NCBI RefSeq assembly: GCF_002086115.1
Contig: NZ_MVHJ01000034.1
Span: 1-51,168 of the forward strand
Reading direction: 5' to 3'
Length of the DNA stretch: 51,168 nucleotides
DNA from: Mycolicibacterium bacteremicum
Lineage (GTDB): Bacteria; Actinomycetota; Actinomycetes; Mycobacteriales; Mycobacteriaceae
Position 1 is the stretch's first letter. Each line of letters starts with the position of its first letter. The notes beneath the pieces were generated by a model. That model was not told the origin of the DNA, made no database searches, and saw only the letters and a list, made by a program, of their open reading frames with translations. The position numbers were made by a program, and so were the translations under genes. Shown here piece after piece: positions 26,701-35,455 of the stretch.

Positions 26701-28292
26701 TGTCGGCGGCCACCAGCCACCGGGCAGGCAGCTCGGCGGGCAGCAACCGCCGCCTGGCCATCAGCGCGAGTGGCCTGGCCGTCACCCTGGGTGCACTCGA
26801 CACCTATGTGGTGATCACGATCATCACCGACATCATGCGCGACGTCGGTATCCCGATAAATCAGATCCAGCAGGTCACCCCGATCGTGACGAGTTACCTG
26901 CTGGGCTATATCGCCGCCATGCCGTTGTTGGGCAAGGCATCCGACCGGTTCGGCCGCAAGTTCATCCTGCAGGCGGGCCTGCTCGGTTTCATGATCGGAT
27001 CGGTGGTCACCGCGCTGGCCGGCGACCTGACCACCATGGTCATCGGCCGCACCATCCTGGGCGTGGCCAGCGGTGCGCTGTTGCCCGTCACCCTGGCACT
27101 GGCAGCCGACCTGTGGTCCGAGCGCGGCCGCGCCACCGTGCTCGGCGGTATCGGGGCGGCACAGGAGCTCGGCAGTGTGCTGGGTCCGCTGTACGGCATC
27201 GCCGTCATCTGGGCACTGAACACCTGGCGCGACATCTTCTGGATCAACATCCCGCTGGCCGCGGCCGCGATGGTCATGATCCATTTCAGCGTGGCGCCCC
27301 GTGACAAGAGCCAACCGCAGCAGAAGGTGGATGTCGTCGGCGGTCTGCTGCTGGCCATCGCGCTCGGTGCCGCCGTGGTCGGCCTGTACAACCCGTCGCC
27401 GGACGGACAGAACCTGCTGCCCAGCTACGGCATCCCACTGCTGATCGTCGCAGTGGTGACAATCATCGGTTTCTTCGTCTGGGAGAAACGGGCCACCACC
27501 CGACTGCTGGAACCGGCCGGCGTGCGATTCCGCCCCTTCCTGGCCGCCCTGGCTGCATCATTGTGCGCCGGAGCGGCGCTCATGGTGACGTTGGTGAACA
27601 TCGAGCTGTTCGGGCAGGGCGTGCTCGGCATGGACAAGAACGAGGCCGTCGTCCTGCTGCTGCGCTTCCTGATCGCGCTGCCGATCGGCGCACTGCTCGG
27701 CGGCTTCCTGGCCACCCGGCTGGGTGACCGGCCGATCGCCGTCGTCGGCCTGCTGATTGCCGCCTCCGGCTACTGGCTGATCTCACACTGGGGCGTCGAC
27801 GTGCTGTCGGCCCGGCACGACTTCGGGTTGTTCACCCTGCCGACCTTCGACACCGATCTGGCACTGGCCGGCTTCGGCCTGGGACTGGTCATCGGCCCCC
27901 TGACGTCGGCGGCCCTGCGGGTGGTCCCGTCTGCCGAACACGGAATCGCTTCGGCGGCAGTGGTCGTCGCCCGGATGATCGGCATGCTGATCGGCATGGC
28001 CGCGCTGTCGGCCTGGGGGCTGTACCGCTTCAACCAGATTCTCGCGACACTGCCGGTCGTCAACACCACCAACATGATGGAAGCGGCCAATCAGCTGTTG
28101 GAGAACACCCGGACCGCGTACACCATGCAGTACGGGGAGATCTTCGCCATCACGGCCGTCGTCTGTGTCGTCGGCGCCTTGGCGGCGTTGTTCATCAGCA
28201 GCCGCGGCGGTCACCACGAGATCGATGACGCGCCGGCCGACACCGCGAAAACCGGTGACAACGCGGCCTTCCCGGCGCCGCCGCAATCCTGA
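26700..28292 (+). CDS. P55-type major facilitator superfamily transporter
   Basis: A 530-residue MFS protein with about 14 predicted membrane segments and the motif-A loop GKASDRFGRK between segments 2 and 3. It corresponds to Rv1410c (P55), which exports triacylglycerides and drugs and depends on LprG. The ATG overlaps the lprG stop (TGATG), confirming the conserved two-gene operon. The charged C-terminal tail (HHEIDDAPADTAKTGD) is cytoplasmic. In M. tuberculosis this operon is followed directly by ribG; here the accessory cluster starts about 90 bases later. Confidence 0.94.
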   Translation: MSAATSHRAGSSAGSNRRLAISASGLAVTLGALDTYVVITIITDIMRDVGIPINQIQQVTPIVTSYLLGYIAAMPLLGKASDRFGRKFILQAGLLGFMIGSVVTALAGDLTTMVIGRTILGVASGALLPVTLALAADLWSERGRATVLGGIGAAQELGSVLGPLYGIAVIWALNTWRDIFWINIPLAAAAMVMIHFSVAPRDKSQPQQKVDVVGGLLLAIALGAAVVGLYNPSPDGQNLLPSYGIPLLIVAVVTIIGFFVWEKRATTRLLEPAGVRFRPFLAALAASLCAGAALMVTLVNIELFGQGVLGMDKNEAVVLLLRFLIALPIGALLGGFLATRLGDRPIAVVGLLIAASGYWLISHWGVDVLSARHDFGLFTLPTFDTDLALAGFGLGLVIGPLTSAALRVVPSAEHGIASAAVVVARMIGMLIGMAALSAWGLYRFNQILATLPVVNTTNMMEAANQLLENTRTAYTMQYGEIFAITAVVCVVGALAALFISSRGGHHEIDDAPADTAKTGDNAAFPAPPQS

Positions 28293-28370
28293 TCGCAACG
28301 CACGCCACCGCCCGGGGATCCCGGTTCCGGGGCCGCAAAAGGTAGCCCCGTTATCTGCGATCGACATTGC

Positions 28371-28376
28371 TAGAGT
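28371..28376 (+). promoter_or_regulatory. Candidate -10 before the acyltransferase gene
   Basis: TAGAGT fits TANNNT and ends nine bases before the ATG at 28386. No Shine-Dalgarno is present, so a leaderless or nearly leaderless mRNA is likely. No good -35 was found. Confidence 0.3.
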
Positions 28377-28385
28377 CGCATCGTC

Positions 28386-29636
28386 ATGTCATTTCTGGTC
28401 GCGGACGAATGCGCGGTTCACCCGCCGCGCGTCCCGGTGGCGACCCTGGATGCCGCGCACAGCCGACGCCGTTCCGCCGTGGTGGTCGGACCGCTGAGGC
28501 TGCCCGAACCGGATGTGCTCGCCGCCCGCCTCGACGCGATGACCGCCGCCGGCCCGGTGGCCCGCCTCTGCCTGGACCCGTCGTCGGAGCGCACCGACTG
28601 GGCCCGCACCGGTCCGGCCGGTGCACCGCAACTACATTCGATAGCGGCGCCTTCCGCCCCGGCCGAGTTGCTGCGGACCGTCCGCGCCCTGGATGACCGG
28701 GCCGTCACGGTGGCCGCCGCAGGGCCGTGGCTCGCCATCGACTTCAGCCACGGACTGGGCGAGATCCCGCTCATCCACACCCTGCTCGATGTGCTGTTCG
28801 GGCTCACCGATCCGCGGGATCCGGTGTCCTGGCAGCGCTATCGACGCACGCCGTGCCCGCTACGCAGTGCAGCGCTCAAGACCTTCGGCGTGCATCCGGT
28901 GCGGGTCGCCAAACTGCTCGCGGCACAGCGACTTCGGCCATCATCGCCGCCGGCGGTCGAAACCGGACCGGCCATCGAGTTCGTCGCCTCCCCCACGACG
29001 CGGGTGCTGGGGCTGAACGCCGGGCAGTTGGGCGAGATGCGCGCGCGCCGAGACGCCGCGCTACCGGGAGTCAGCATGGTGGCCCTGTTCACCTGCGCGC
29101 TGCACCTGGCGTTGGATCGGGTCGGGATCACGGTGTCGGACACGGTGAAGATTCCGTTCGATGTGCGCCGCTACCTGCCCAGGGGCCACGACACACTCGG
29201 ATCATTCTCCGCGGGACTGGATTTCACGCTCGACCGGACCGGCGGCCCGGCCGCGCTGCAACGTGCGATGACGCGGGCGACCAGGACGGGCCGCCCGGTG
29301 GCAAACCTGTTGGTGGGCACTGCGAAAGCACGGCGCTGTCCGGACGGGCCCGCCACCGACACCGTCGCCTCATCCCCTCCACTACAGCTGTTGCACTCCA
29401 ATCTCGGGTGGGCGCAATGGAACGGGCCGTGGCCGTTCACCGACCGGCGCAGTGCCGCCATGTTGGTCGCCAGCGATCCGGCCACCCCTGTCGGGCTGAC
29501 CGTCACCTCGGTGGGTATCACCGAAAACCTGTGGTTCACCGCGGAATTCCACCGTTCGGTGCACGATCCCGATGCGGTGGATGCGGCGCTGGAGCTGCTG
29601 CCGCGGACGGTAGCCGACCTGACACGCCTCGACTGA
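28386..29636 (+). CDS. Condensation-domain-like acyltransferase
   Basis: The 416-residue product looks like the CoA/carrier-dependent acyltransferase superfamily (NRPS condensation, Pap and WS/DGAT enzymes). The central HHxxxDG motif appears as SHGLGEI (near residue 120): the second, catalytic His is kept while the first His, the Asp and the Gly are changed. A later LHSNLGWAQWNGPWPF may be the counterpart of the DFGWG structural motif. It is probably an O- or N-acyltransferase acting on a glycan, lipid or carrier-bound group. It stands at the head of the accessory cluster, directly before an IdeR-like box that controls the next gene, and may pair with the adenylation-carrier module at 36364. 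Function is inferred; a degenerate enzyme is possible. Confidence 0.7.
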   Translation: MSFLVADECAVHPPRVPVATLDAAHSRRRSAVVVGPLRLPEPDVLAARLDAMTAAGPVARLCLDPSSERTDWARTGPAGAPQLHSIAAPSAPAELLRTVRALDDRAVTVAAAGPWLAIDFSHGLGEIPLIHTLLDVLFGLTDPRDPVSWQRYRRTPCPLRSAALKTFGVHPVRVAKLLAAQRLRPSSPPAVETGPAIEFVASPTTRVLGLNAGQLGEMRARRDAALPGVSMVALFTCALHLALDRVGITVSDTVKIPFDVRRYLPRGHDTLGSFSAGLDFTLDRTGGPAALQRAMTRATRTGRPVANLLVGTAKARRCPDGPATDTVASSPPLQLLHSNLGWAQWNGPWPFTDRRSAAMLVASDPATPVGLTVTSVGITENLWFTAEFHRSVHDPDAVDAALELLPRTVADLTRLD

Positions 29637-29637
29637 T

Positions 29638-29656
29638 ATAGGCTAGCCTAGCCTTA
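29638..29656. promoter_or_regulatory. IdeR-box-like iron operator 1
   Basis: ATAGGCTAGCCTAGCCTTA matches 15 of 19 positions of the mycobacterial IdeR consensus TTAGGTTAGSCTAACCTAA and contains the perfect palindrome AGGCTAGCCT. TACTTT at 29655-29660 could be the -10 for the glycosyltransferase operon starting at 29705, so iron-loaded IdeR bound here would block it. It begins two bases after the acyltransferase stop. Confidence 0.6.
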
Positions 29657-29704
29657 CTTTCATCCGTGATCCGCGTGCGGACGCGTACTTCTGGAGTCGA
29701 TGCC

Positions 29705-30661
29705 GTGCCGCCCGTCTCAGCGCACGACAGTCCCGCCATGACCGCGGTACGACTGTCGATCGTGGTCTGCTGTTACACCGTCGCCCGGCGGGCACAGGTC
29801 CACCGCGTGGTGTATTCGGCACGCGATCAGATTCGCCGGTATGACGAGATCATCGTCGTGGTCGATCACAACGACCCTCTACTGACCGATCTGCAGAGCA
29901 CGTTGGGTCCGCAGATCACAGTGGTGGCCAATAGCTTCGAGCGCGGGCTGTCCGGCGCCCGCAACACCGGCCTGGGCCGGTCCCGCAACGACATCGTGGT
30001 CTTCATCGATGACGACGCGATGCTGACAGCCGGTGCACTCGACGGCGCACGCGCTGCGTTCGAGGATCCGACGATCATCGCGATCGGCGGTGCGGTGCGG
30101 CCCGACTGGGCCGACGGGATGGCGCCCACCTGGTTCCCCGCGGAGTTCGGGTGGGTGGTCGGCTGCGACTACCGCGGTCTCCCGGCGAGCGGAGAACAGA
30201 TCCGTAATCCGATCGGCGCGGCCATGGCGGCCCGTCGCCCGGCGCTCGAGCAGATCGGCGGCTTCTGCGCCGATCTCGGCCGCGTCGGCGATCTGCCTGC
30301 CGGCTGCGAAGAAACCCTGATGGGCGTGCAATTACGGGCCGAGTTTCCCGGGCAGCGCATCATCCGCCACACCACCTTCCGGGTGGACCACCACGTCCCA
30401 GCCGAGCGCGCCACCCTGCGGTACTTCACCCGACGGTGCTATCAGGAGGGACGGTCCAAAGCCGTGCTGAGCCGGATTACGGGCCGCCACGCCGCCCTGT
30501 CGAATGAGCGCACGTACACCACCCACACGCTGCCCACCGGGGCCTGGCAGGCGCGTGGCAACCCGCGCCGCGTCCTCGCGCTGGCTATCGGATTCAGCTG
30601 CACCGCCGCGGGGTTCGCCGTCGGACTGATTCTGCGCGGCCGGTCGGAGCGGCACCGGTGA
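29705..30661 (+). CDS. Family 2 glycosyltransferase
   Basis: A 318-residue GT-A glycosyltransferase: N-terminal LSIVVCCYTVARRAQ nucleotide-sugar-binding strand, NTGLGRSRNDIVVFIDDDAML with the DxD metal site, GNPIGAAMA-like acceptor region, and a C-terminal membrane segment (about 285-305) that would tether it to the membrane. I chose GTG 29705 because GGAG stands eight bases upstream; ATG 29738 and GTG 29666 are alternatives. It is first in a four-gene run joined by four-base overlaps (GTGA, ATGA, ATGA) and follows an IdeR-like box. Sugar and acceptor are unknown. Confidence 0.85.
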   Translation: MPPVSAHDSPAMTAVRLSIVVCCYTVARRAQVHRVVYSARDQIRRYDEIIVVVDHNDPLLTDLQSTLGPQITVVANSFERGLSGARNTGLGRSRNDIVVFIDDDAMLTAGALDGARAAFEDPTIIAIGGAVRPDWADGMAPTWFPAEFGWVVGCDYRGLPASGEQIRNPIGAAMAARRPALEQIGGFCADLGRVGDLPAGCEETLMGVQLRAEFPGQRIIRHTTFRVDHHVPAERATLRYFTRRCYQEGRSKAVLSRITGRHAALSNERTYTTHTLPTGAWQARGNPRRVLALAIGFSCTAAGFAVGLILRGRSERHR

Positions 30662-31173
30662 CCCCGCTGCCCGGTCGAGTCCCGATGCTCGCCGTCGTCA
30701 CCATGGGCGCGGCGAGCTACCCGGCCGCCGAGTTGTTGTTTGCCCCGGCTCTGCCCGTCGCGGCGGCGATCAGTGGTATCGCGATCATCCTGAGCGCCCT
30801 GGCAGCAAGCCGCCGACGGATCGCCACCGTGCCGGCCGCGCTGCTGGTGGCGGCGGGCCTGGCGTTGGCGGCCTCCGCATTCGCCGATCGCCAGCTGTCC
30901 GACGCCACCCTCGTCATGGCCACCACCCTCGGCGCAAGCGCGGTCGTCGTGATCGGCACCGGCACCACAATGCCTGCGCCGGCGCGGATCCTGCTCGTCA
31001 CCGCCGGTGTGGCCGCACTGCTCGGATACTTCGCTGCAGTCAGCGGTCATGGCGTGGACGGCCGCTATGCGCTCTACCCGGTGCTGGTCTCGAGCATCGT
31101 GCTGGCATGGGTCCGGCCGGCGCCTGTGGTTCCGACACCGCTGCCGGCACGGCCGGGCGAGGTGGCGGTATGA
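30658..31173 (+). CDS. Small polytopic membrane protein
   Basis: A 171-residue protein of mostly hydrophobic residues with about five membrane segments and a short Pro-rich C-terminal tail. I do not recognise a family. It is translationally coupled to glycosyltransferase genes on both sides of the GH16 gene (GTGA at its start, ATGA at its end), so it likely works in the same glycan pathway, for instance as an anchoring or transport subunit. Confidence 0.7.
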   Translation: MTPLPGRVPMLAVVTMGAASYPAAELLFAPALPVAAAISGIAIILSALAASRRRIATVPAALLVAAGLALAASAFADRQLSDATLVMATTLGASAVVVIGTGTTMPAPARILLVTAGVAALLGYFAAVSGHGVDGRYALYPVLVSSIVLAWVRPAPVVPTPLPARPGEVAV

Positions 31174-31994
31174 GGTCGCCGCGCGTGTCGGTGCTCGCCA
31201 AGAGCGGTGCACTTCTGATCGTCGGGACGGTTGTCGGGGCCTGCGCGCTGATCGGTGGCGCCGATACCGCCGCCGGTGCACCACGCATCCTGCTCGACTC
31301 CGAATTCGACGGGCCCGCAGGCAGTCCACCGGACGGCATCTGGCGGATCGCCACCGGGGGCGGCGGATGGGGGAACAACGAATCGCAGGTCTACACCGAC
31401 CATCCCGACAACGTCGGTCTGGACGGGAACGGTCATCTGGCGCTGACGGCTCGTCGGAGCACCGACGGGCAGATCACCTCGGCGCGTATCGATACCAACG
31501 GCAGCATCGCGTTCACCTTCGGTCGAGCCGAGGCCCGTATCGCGTTGCCCGCCGGGGCGGGCCTGCACCCGGCCTTCTGGCTGCTCGGGGCGAACCTCGA
31601 TCAGGTGGGCTGGCCGGCGGCAGGCGAGATCGACGTGATCGAAACGCTCAATCAGGTCACCGAATGGCACTCCACTGTGCACGCTCCCCAGACGGGGACC
31701 GAACGCGGACAACAGATGTCGGCCACCGGCCCGGTCCCGTTCCCGCTGGCCGGCGTGTTCCGCACCTACTGGGTCGAACGCACACCGGGCCGCATCGTCA
31801 CCGGTGTCGACGATACGACCCTGCTGACCGTCACGCCGCTGAACCTCGAAGAGGGTGCTGCGTGGGTCTTCGATGCACCATTCCACCTGCTGCTGAACCT
31901 GGCGGTCGGCGGTGACTGGCCCGGCCCCGCCGACGAGTCGACGCCGTTCCCCGCCACCATGCTGATCGACTGGGTAAGGGTCACCGAATCATGA
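31170..31994 (+). CDS. GH16-family glucanase-like lipoprotein
   Basis: A 274-residue extracytoplasmic glycoside hydrolase family 16 member. The catalytic signature GEIDVIE (ExDxxE, nucleophile and acid/base Glu) is intact, with GLHPAFWLLGAN before it and the HLLLNLAVGGDWPGP strand after it. The N-terminus has a basic start, a hydrophobic stretch and VVGAC, a plausible lipobox with Cys25, so it may be a lipoprotein. GH16 enzymes cut or transglycosylate beta-1,3/1,4-linked glucans or galactans. Its position inside a glycosyltransferase operon with ATGA overlaps on both sides suggests trimming or cross-linking of the glycan made here, as in exopolysaccharide loci. Confidence 0.88.
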   Translation: MRSPRVSVLAKSGALLIVGTVVGACALIGGADTAAGAPRILLDSEFDGPAGSPPDGIWRIATGGGGWGNNESQVYTDHPDNVGLDGNGHLALTARRSTDGQITSARIDTNGSIAFTFGRAEARIALPAGAGLHPAFWLLGANLDQVGWPAAGEIDVIETLNQVTEWHSTVHAPQTGTERGQQMSATGPVPFPLAGVFRTYWVERTPGRIVTGVDDTTLLTVTPLNLEEGAAWVFDAPFHLLLNLAVGGDWPGPADESTPFPATMLIDWVRVTES

Positions 31995-33256
31995 GTTCCG
32001 CTGTGACGATCGCGCCGGTGATGACGCCCGGCGGTGTCCCCGAGGGTGCGCACGCCCGCTGGATCGGCTGCCTGGACATCGACCGCGTCGGGGAACACGA
32101 CGGCCGGGTCACCGTCACCATCGCGCAGCCGGAAGGTTACCGGCGCGCCCGGATCCTGCTGCGCGACGGGTCGCAACCCGTCGACTTCGTCGAAGCCGAT
32201 ATCGTCGGTGACGCCGTCACCCTCGACCTGCCCCGGCCGACTCGGGACCCGGATGTGTCGACGGCCGCTGTACTGCCACCGATCTCGGTGGTGCTGTGCA
32301 CCCGGGAGCGCCCCGAGGATCTGGCCGGCGCACTGGCCTCGCTGAGCACCCTCGACTATCCCGACTTCGAGATCATCGTGGTCGACAACGCCCCGGTGAC
32401 CGACGCGACGGCGCGGGTCGTTGCAGGCGCCGCAGACGCACGGATACGGCGCGTCCTCGAACCCGTTGCGGGACTGTCGAATGCCCGCAATGCCGGATTA
32501 CGGGCCGCCCGCCACGACATCGTCGCGTTCACCGATGACGATGTGGTGGTCGATCCGTACTGGCTGCGTGGACTGGCCGGCGGGTTCGAGCGGTCCGAGG
32601 AGGTGGCCTGTGTCTGCGGGATGGTGCCCAGCGGGGAGCTTCGCACGGCCGCGCAGGCATATTTCGACCAGCGTGTCTCCTGGGCGGCGACACTGATTCC
32701 GCGCTCCTATTCGTTGGCCGAGCCGCCGCCGGACCTCCCGCTGTTTCCGTTCCAGGTAGGGATGTACGGCACCGGAGCCAATTTCGCGATCAGCCGCAGT
32801 GCGGCCGCCGAGCTGGGTGGCTTCGACGAGGCGCTGGGCGCCGGCACCTCGACCAAGGGCGGCGAGGATATCGACATGTTCTTCCGGCTCGTCGCCGCCG
32901 GGCACACCCTGGTCAACGAGCCCGCTGCGATCGTCTGGCACCGGCACCGCAGCGATGGCGCGGCCCTGCTGGTTCAGGCGCGCGGATACGGCCTCGGCCT
33001 CGGCGCCTGGTTGACCAAGGTATTCCTCGACCGGGTGCACCGCCGGCTGGCATTCACGGTTGCGCGCAGACAATTTCGGTCCTCGGTGCGCGCCGGCGCC
33101 GACTACGGCGCAATCATGGTCGCCCCGGACGATCTCGGCGACAGCATCCCCAGCTCGGTCGGCCGGACCGAAGTCCTCTCGGTGCTCGGTGGCCCGTGGG
33201 CGCTGTGGCGGGGACGCCGCCAGGGGCGCCGGCCCGCGCCCATGCGGGCCGGCTGA
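31991..33256 (+). CDS. Family 2 glycosyltransferase with N-terminal extension
   Basis: The 421-residue product has an N-terminal domain of about 95 residues (no family recognised) followed by a GT-A domain: ISVVLCTRERPEDLAGAL, FEIIVVDNAP, GLSNARNAGLRAARHDIVAFTDDDVVVDP with the DxD site, GANFAISRSAAAELGGFDE and the acceptor-base GGEDIDMFFR. It resembles rhamnosyl- or galactofuranosyl-type inverting enzymes in overall pattern but the sugar is unknown. ATG 31991 overlaps the GH16 stop. Its stop lies eleven bases from the stop of the convergent 722-residue membrane protein. Confidence 0.87.
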   Translation: MSSAVTIAPVMTPGGVPEGAHARWIGCLDIDRVGEHDGRVTVTIAQPEGYRRARILLRDGSQPVDFVEADIVGDAVTLDLPRPTRDPDVSTAAVLPPISVVLCTRERPEDLAGALASLSTLDYPDFEIIVVDNAPVTDATARVVAGAADARIRRVLEPVAGLSNARNAGLRAARHDIVAFTDDDVVVDPYWLRGLAGGFERSEEVACVCGMVPSGELRTAAQAYFDQRVSWAATLIPRSYSLAEPPPDLPLFPFQVGMYGTGANFAISRSAAAELGGFDEALGAGTSTKGGEDIDMFFRLVAAGHTLVNEPAAIVWHRHRSDGAALLVQARGYGLGLGAWLTKVFLDRVHRRLAFTVARRQFRSSVRAGADYGAIMVAPDDLGDSIPSSVGRTEVLSVLGGPWALWRGRRQGRRPAPMRAG

Positions 33257-33267
33257 GCGTAGCCGCC

Positions 33268-35436
33268 CTACCCGGAAGCCTTGTCGTGGTTGATGCTGCG
33301 GAACACCAGCGTGGCGCCGTCCTCGTAGAACACCGTCCAGTTCGGCGACGCGCGCAGCGCGTCCTGCAACAGCTCGATGGCCTCCGGTCGGTAATCGCCG
33401 TAGTAGCGCACCGCCTTGTTGGACTGCTCGCTGAACATCAGGTAGGCCATGTAGGCCTCGCGCGTCGCATTGTCGTCCAGCGTCGCGATGTCGTCGTCAG
33501 CCGGGAAGTTCGCCTTCAGTTCCGGTAACCGCGGGTCGCGGCCGTCCCACAGGTCGTAGGCGATGGACTCGTCGAAATACGGGTTGAACAAGGTCAACTC
33601 GGCGTAGTCGGCATTGACCCGGGTGGGCATCCCGCTCGGCCGGATCATCACCAACCGGGTACGCGGATCCGCCCCCTCGGTGATCGCATTCATCAGATCG
33701 ATCTGCGCCCGGGTCTCCACCACCATCGGCCACAGCGCCACATAACCGTGCAGGCCTGCCAGCGAGAGCGAGCTCGCTCCGAGCACGGCGACCAGCCGGG
33801 TGGCGGCCGCCCGCGGACCCACCCGGCGGCGATCCACCGCGGCGACCACCGCTGGTGCGATGAGGATGGCGCAGCCGAGCACGGCGTACAGGTAGACCCG
33901 GAAGATCGCCTCGCCACCGTAGTTCTGCCCGAGCAGCAGACCGAATGAGGAGAACGCCACAATGCCCAGGGCCGCCACCGGTTTCCGGCTTTTCCACAGC
34001 CACAGCGCGCAGCCGAACGCGCTGCCCACGACCGCCAGCGACAACGAACGCACGATCAGCGAGGTGAAATCCTTGGCGGGCATTCCCGAACTGACGACGT
34101 TGCTGGTGGCGTTGCTCACCGGGCTGCTGCCGGAGAACACACCGTAGGGCAGCACCGCCTCCAGGTTGAGCAGCAGGTAGCTGCCCACGATCGCCACCAT
34201 CACCACCGCTATCCACCACGGCCGGGCACGTCGCACCACACACAACAGGCAGGCCACCGCCACCGCCCAGAACGGGGTCAGCTGGTGGGTGGGCACGGTC
34301 GCGGCGAAGACGATGATGGCCAGGATGCCGGCGGCCCGACTACGCGGTGAGGCCAGCAGCAGCACGATCATCCCGAAGGCCAACGCCAGCGACCACGCCT
34401 GGGGCGAGAAGTAGTCTTGGCCAACCCAATTGACCACCTCGGCCAGGAACGTCGCGGCCACTGCGGTGCGTCGGGGCCGGCCGAGAACCCGCGCCGCACA
34501 GTACACGGCGAGTGCGATCAGGACGTGGATGATCGGCGCGAACGCATGGGCGATCACGATCGGCGGCACACCGGTGACATCGCTGAACCAGGCGAACATC
34601 ACGAAGAATGCCGACCACTGGGCATAGATGTCGGTGCCGTCGGGTGCGATGCGCCCGTGCACCAGGATGTAGTCGACGACCGCCAGATGCTTGTAGGTCC
34701 AGTCGTAGAGCGGCACCTCGGTCGCCACGAATGTGGTCACCCGGGAGACGATGATCGCCGCACCGACCGCGGCCGCCGCCGGAAGCAATCGACGATCGCG
34801 GATCGCGACCAGCAGCGCCCACGCGCACAGCACGATGCACAGGGCCAGCAGTGGACCGGTACCGGAGAACAGCAGACCGTAATAGCTTGCCTCGACGCCC
34901 GGCAGGCCGGGCACCGCGGCCGCCCAGATGACCACCGCGGCGGCGCTGAGCAGCAGCGAAAGATGCCGGCGCACAACCGACCGGCCGACGACGGTGGTGT
35001 CGGGGACCCGGCGCCACCGTACGCCGGAACCGGCGCAACCGCGGTGGCGGTGATACCACCAGCCGCTGCTCGCGCAGACGGCGATGACCTGCACCCACAG
35101 AATCTCGGGCGGGTTCCAGCGATACGACCACATCGCCGCCATGGCCACCAGCGTGGTGATCGCGGCTCCGAGAACCGGGACCGTCGACAGCATGGCGCGC
35201 CGCGGGATCGGCACCCAGCTCAGTACGGCGGCGCCGGGTCCGATCGCGATGAAAGCGAGCAATGCCATGGCGCGCGGCCCGTCGGGCAGGCCCGTCAGCG
35301 CCAGCGCACCGGCGATCGCCCCGGCGACCGCGAGATCGGCCATCCGCACCCGTAGCAGCGGGATGCGGTGGCCCGGCACGACCGCGAGCTCATCGGAGCC
35401 CGACGTGCCCACGTCGGCCGCCAAGGTCGCCGTCAT
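33268..35436 (-). CDS. Large polytopic membrane protein, candidate GT-C or polymerase
   Basis: A 722-residue protein with about 14-16 hydrophobic segments spread over residues 30-560 and a soluble C-terminal part (about 575-722) likely outside the membrane (RPSGMPTRVNADYAELTLFNP, YEDGATLVFRS). I do not recognise a named family. The plan of many membrane helices plus an extracytoplasmic tail fits GT-C glycosyltransferases or Wzy-like polymerases, which would complete the glycan machinery in this cluster, but no catalytic motif could be pinned down. It follows the DUF998-like gene after 19 bases, both possibly driven from the divergent promoter at 36164-36363. Confidence 0.75.
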   Translation of the reverse strand: MTATLAADVGTSGSDELAVVPGHRIPLLRVRMADLAVAGAIAGALALTGLPDGPRAMALLAFIAIGPGAAVLSWVPIPRRAMLSTVPVLGAAITTLVAMAAMWSYRWNPPEILWVQVIAVCASSGWWYHRHRGCAGSGVRWRRVPDTTVVGRSVVRRHLSLLLSAAAVVIWAAAVPGLPGVEASYYGLLFSGTGPLLALCIVLCAWALLVAIRDRRLLPAAAAVGAAIIVSRVTTFVATEVPLYDWTYKHLAVVDYILVHGRIAPDGTDIYAQWSAFFVMFAWFSDVTGVPPIVIAHAFAPIIHVLIALAVYCAARVLGRPRRTAVAATFLAEVVNWVGQDYFSPQAWSLALAFGMIVLLLASPRSRAAGILAIIVFAATVPTHQLTPFWAVAVACLLCVVRRARPWWIAVVMVAIVGSYLLLNLEAVLPYGVFSGSSPVSNATSNVVSSGMPAKDFTSLIVRSLSLAVVGSAFGCALWLWKSRKPVAALGIVAFSSFGLLLGQNYGGEAIFRVYLYAVLGCAILIAPAVVAAVDRRRVGPRAAATRLVAVLGASSLSLAGLHGYVALWPMVVETRAQIDLMNAITEGADPRTRLVMIRPSGMPTRVNADYAELTLFNPYFDESIAYDLWDGRDPRLPELKANFPADDDIATLDDNATREAYMAYLMFSEQSNKAVRYYGDYRPEAIELLQDALRASPNWTVFYEDGATLVFRSINHDKASG

Positions 35437-35455
35437 CGGTGAACTACACAGTCGG

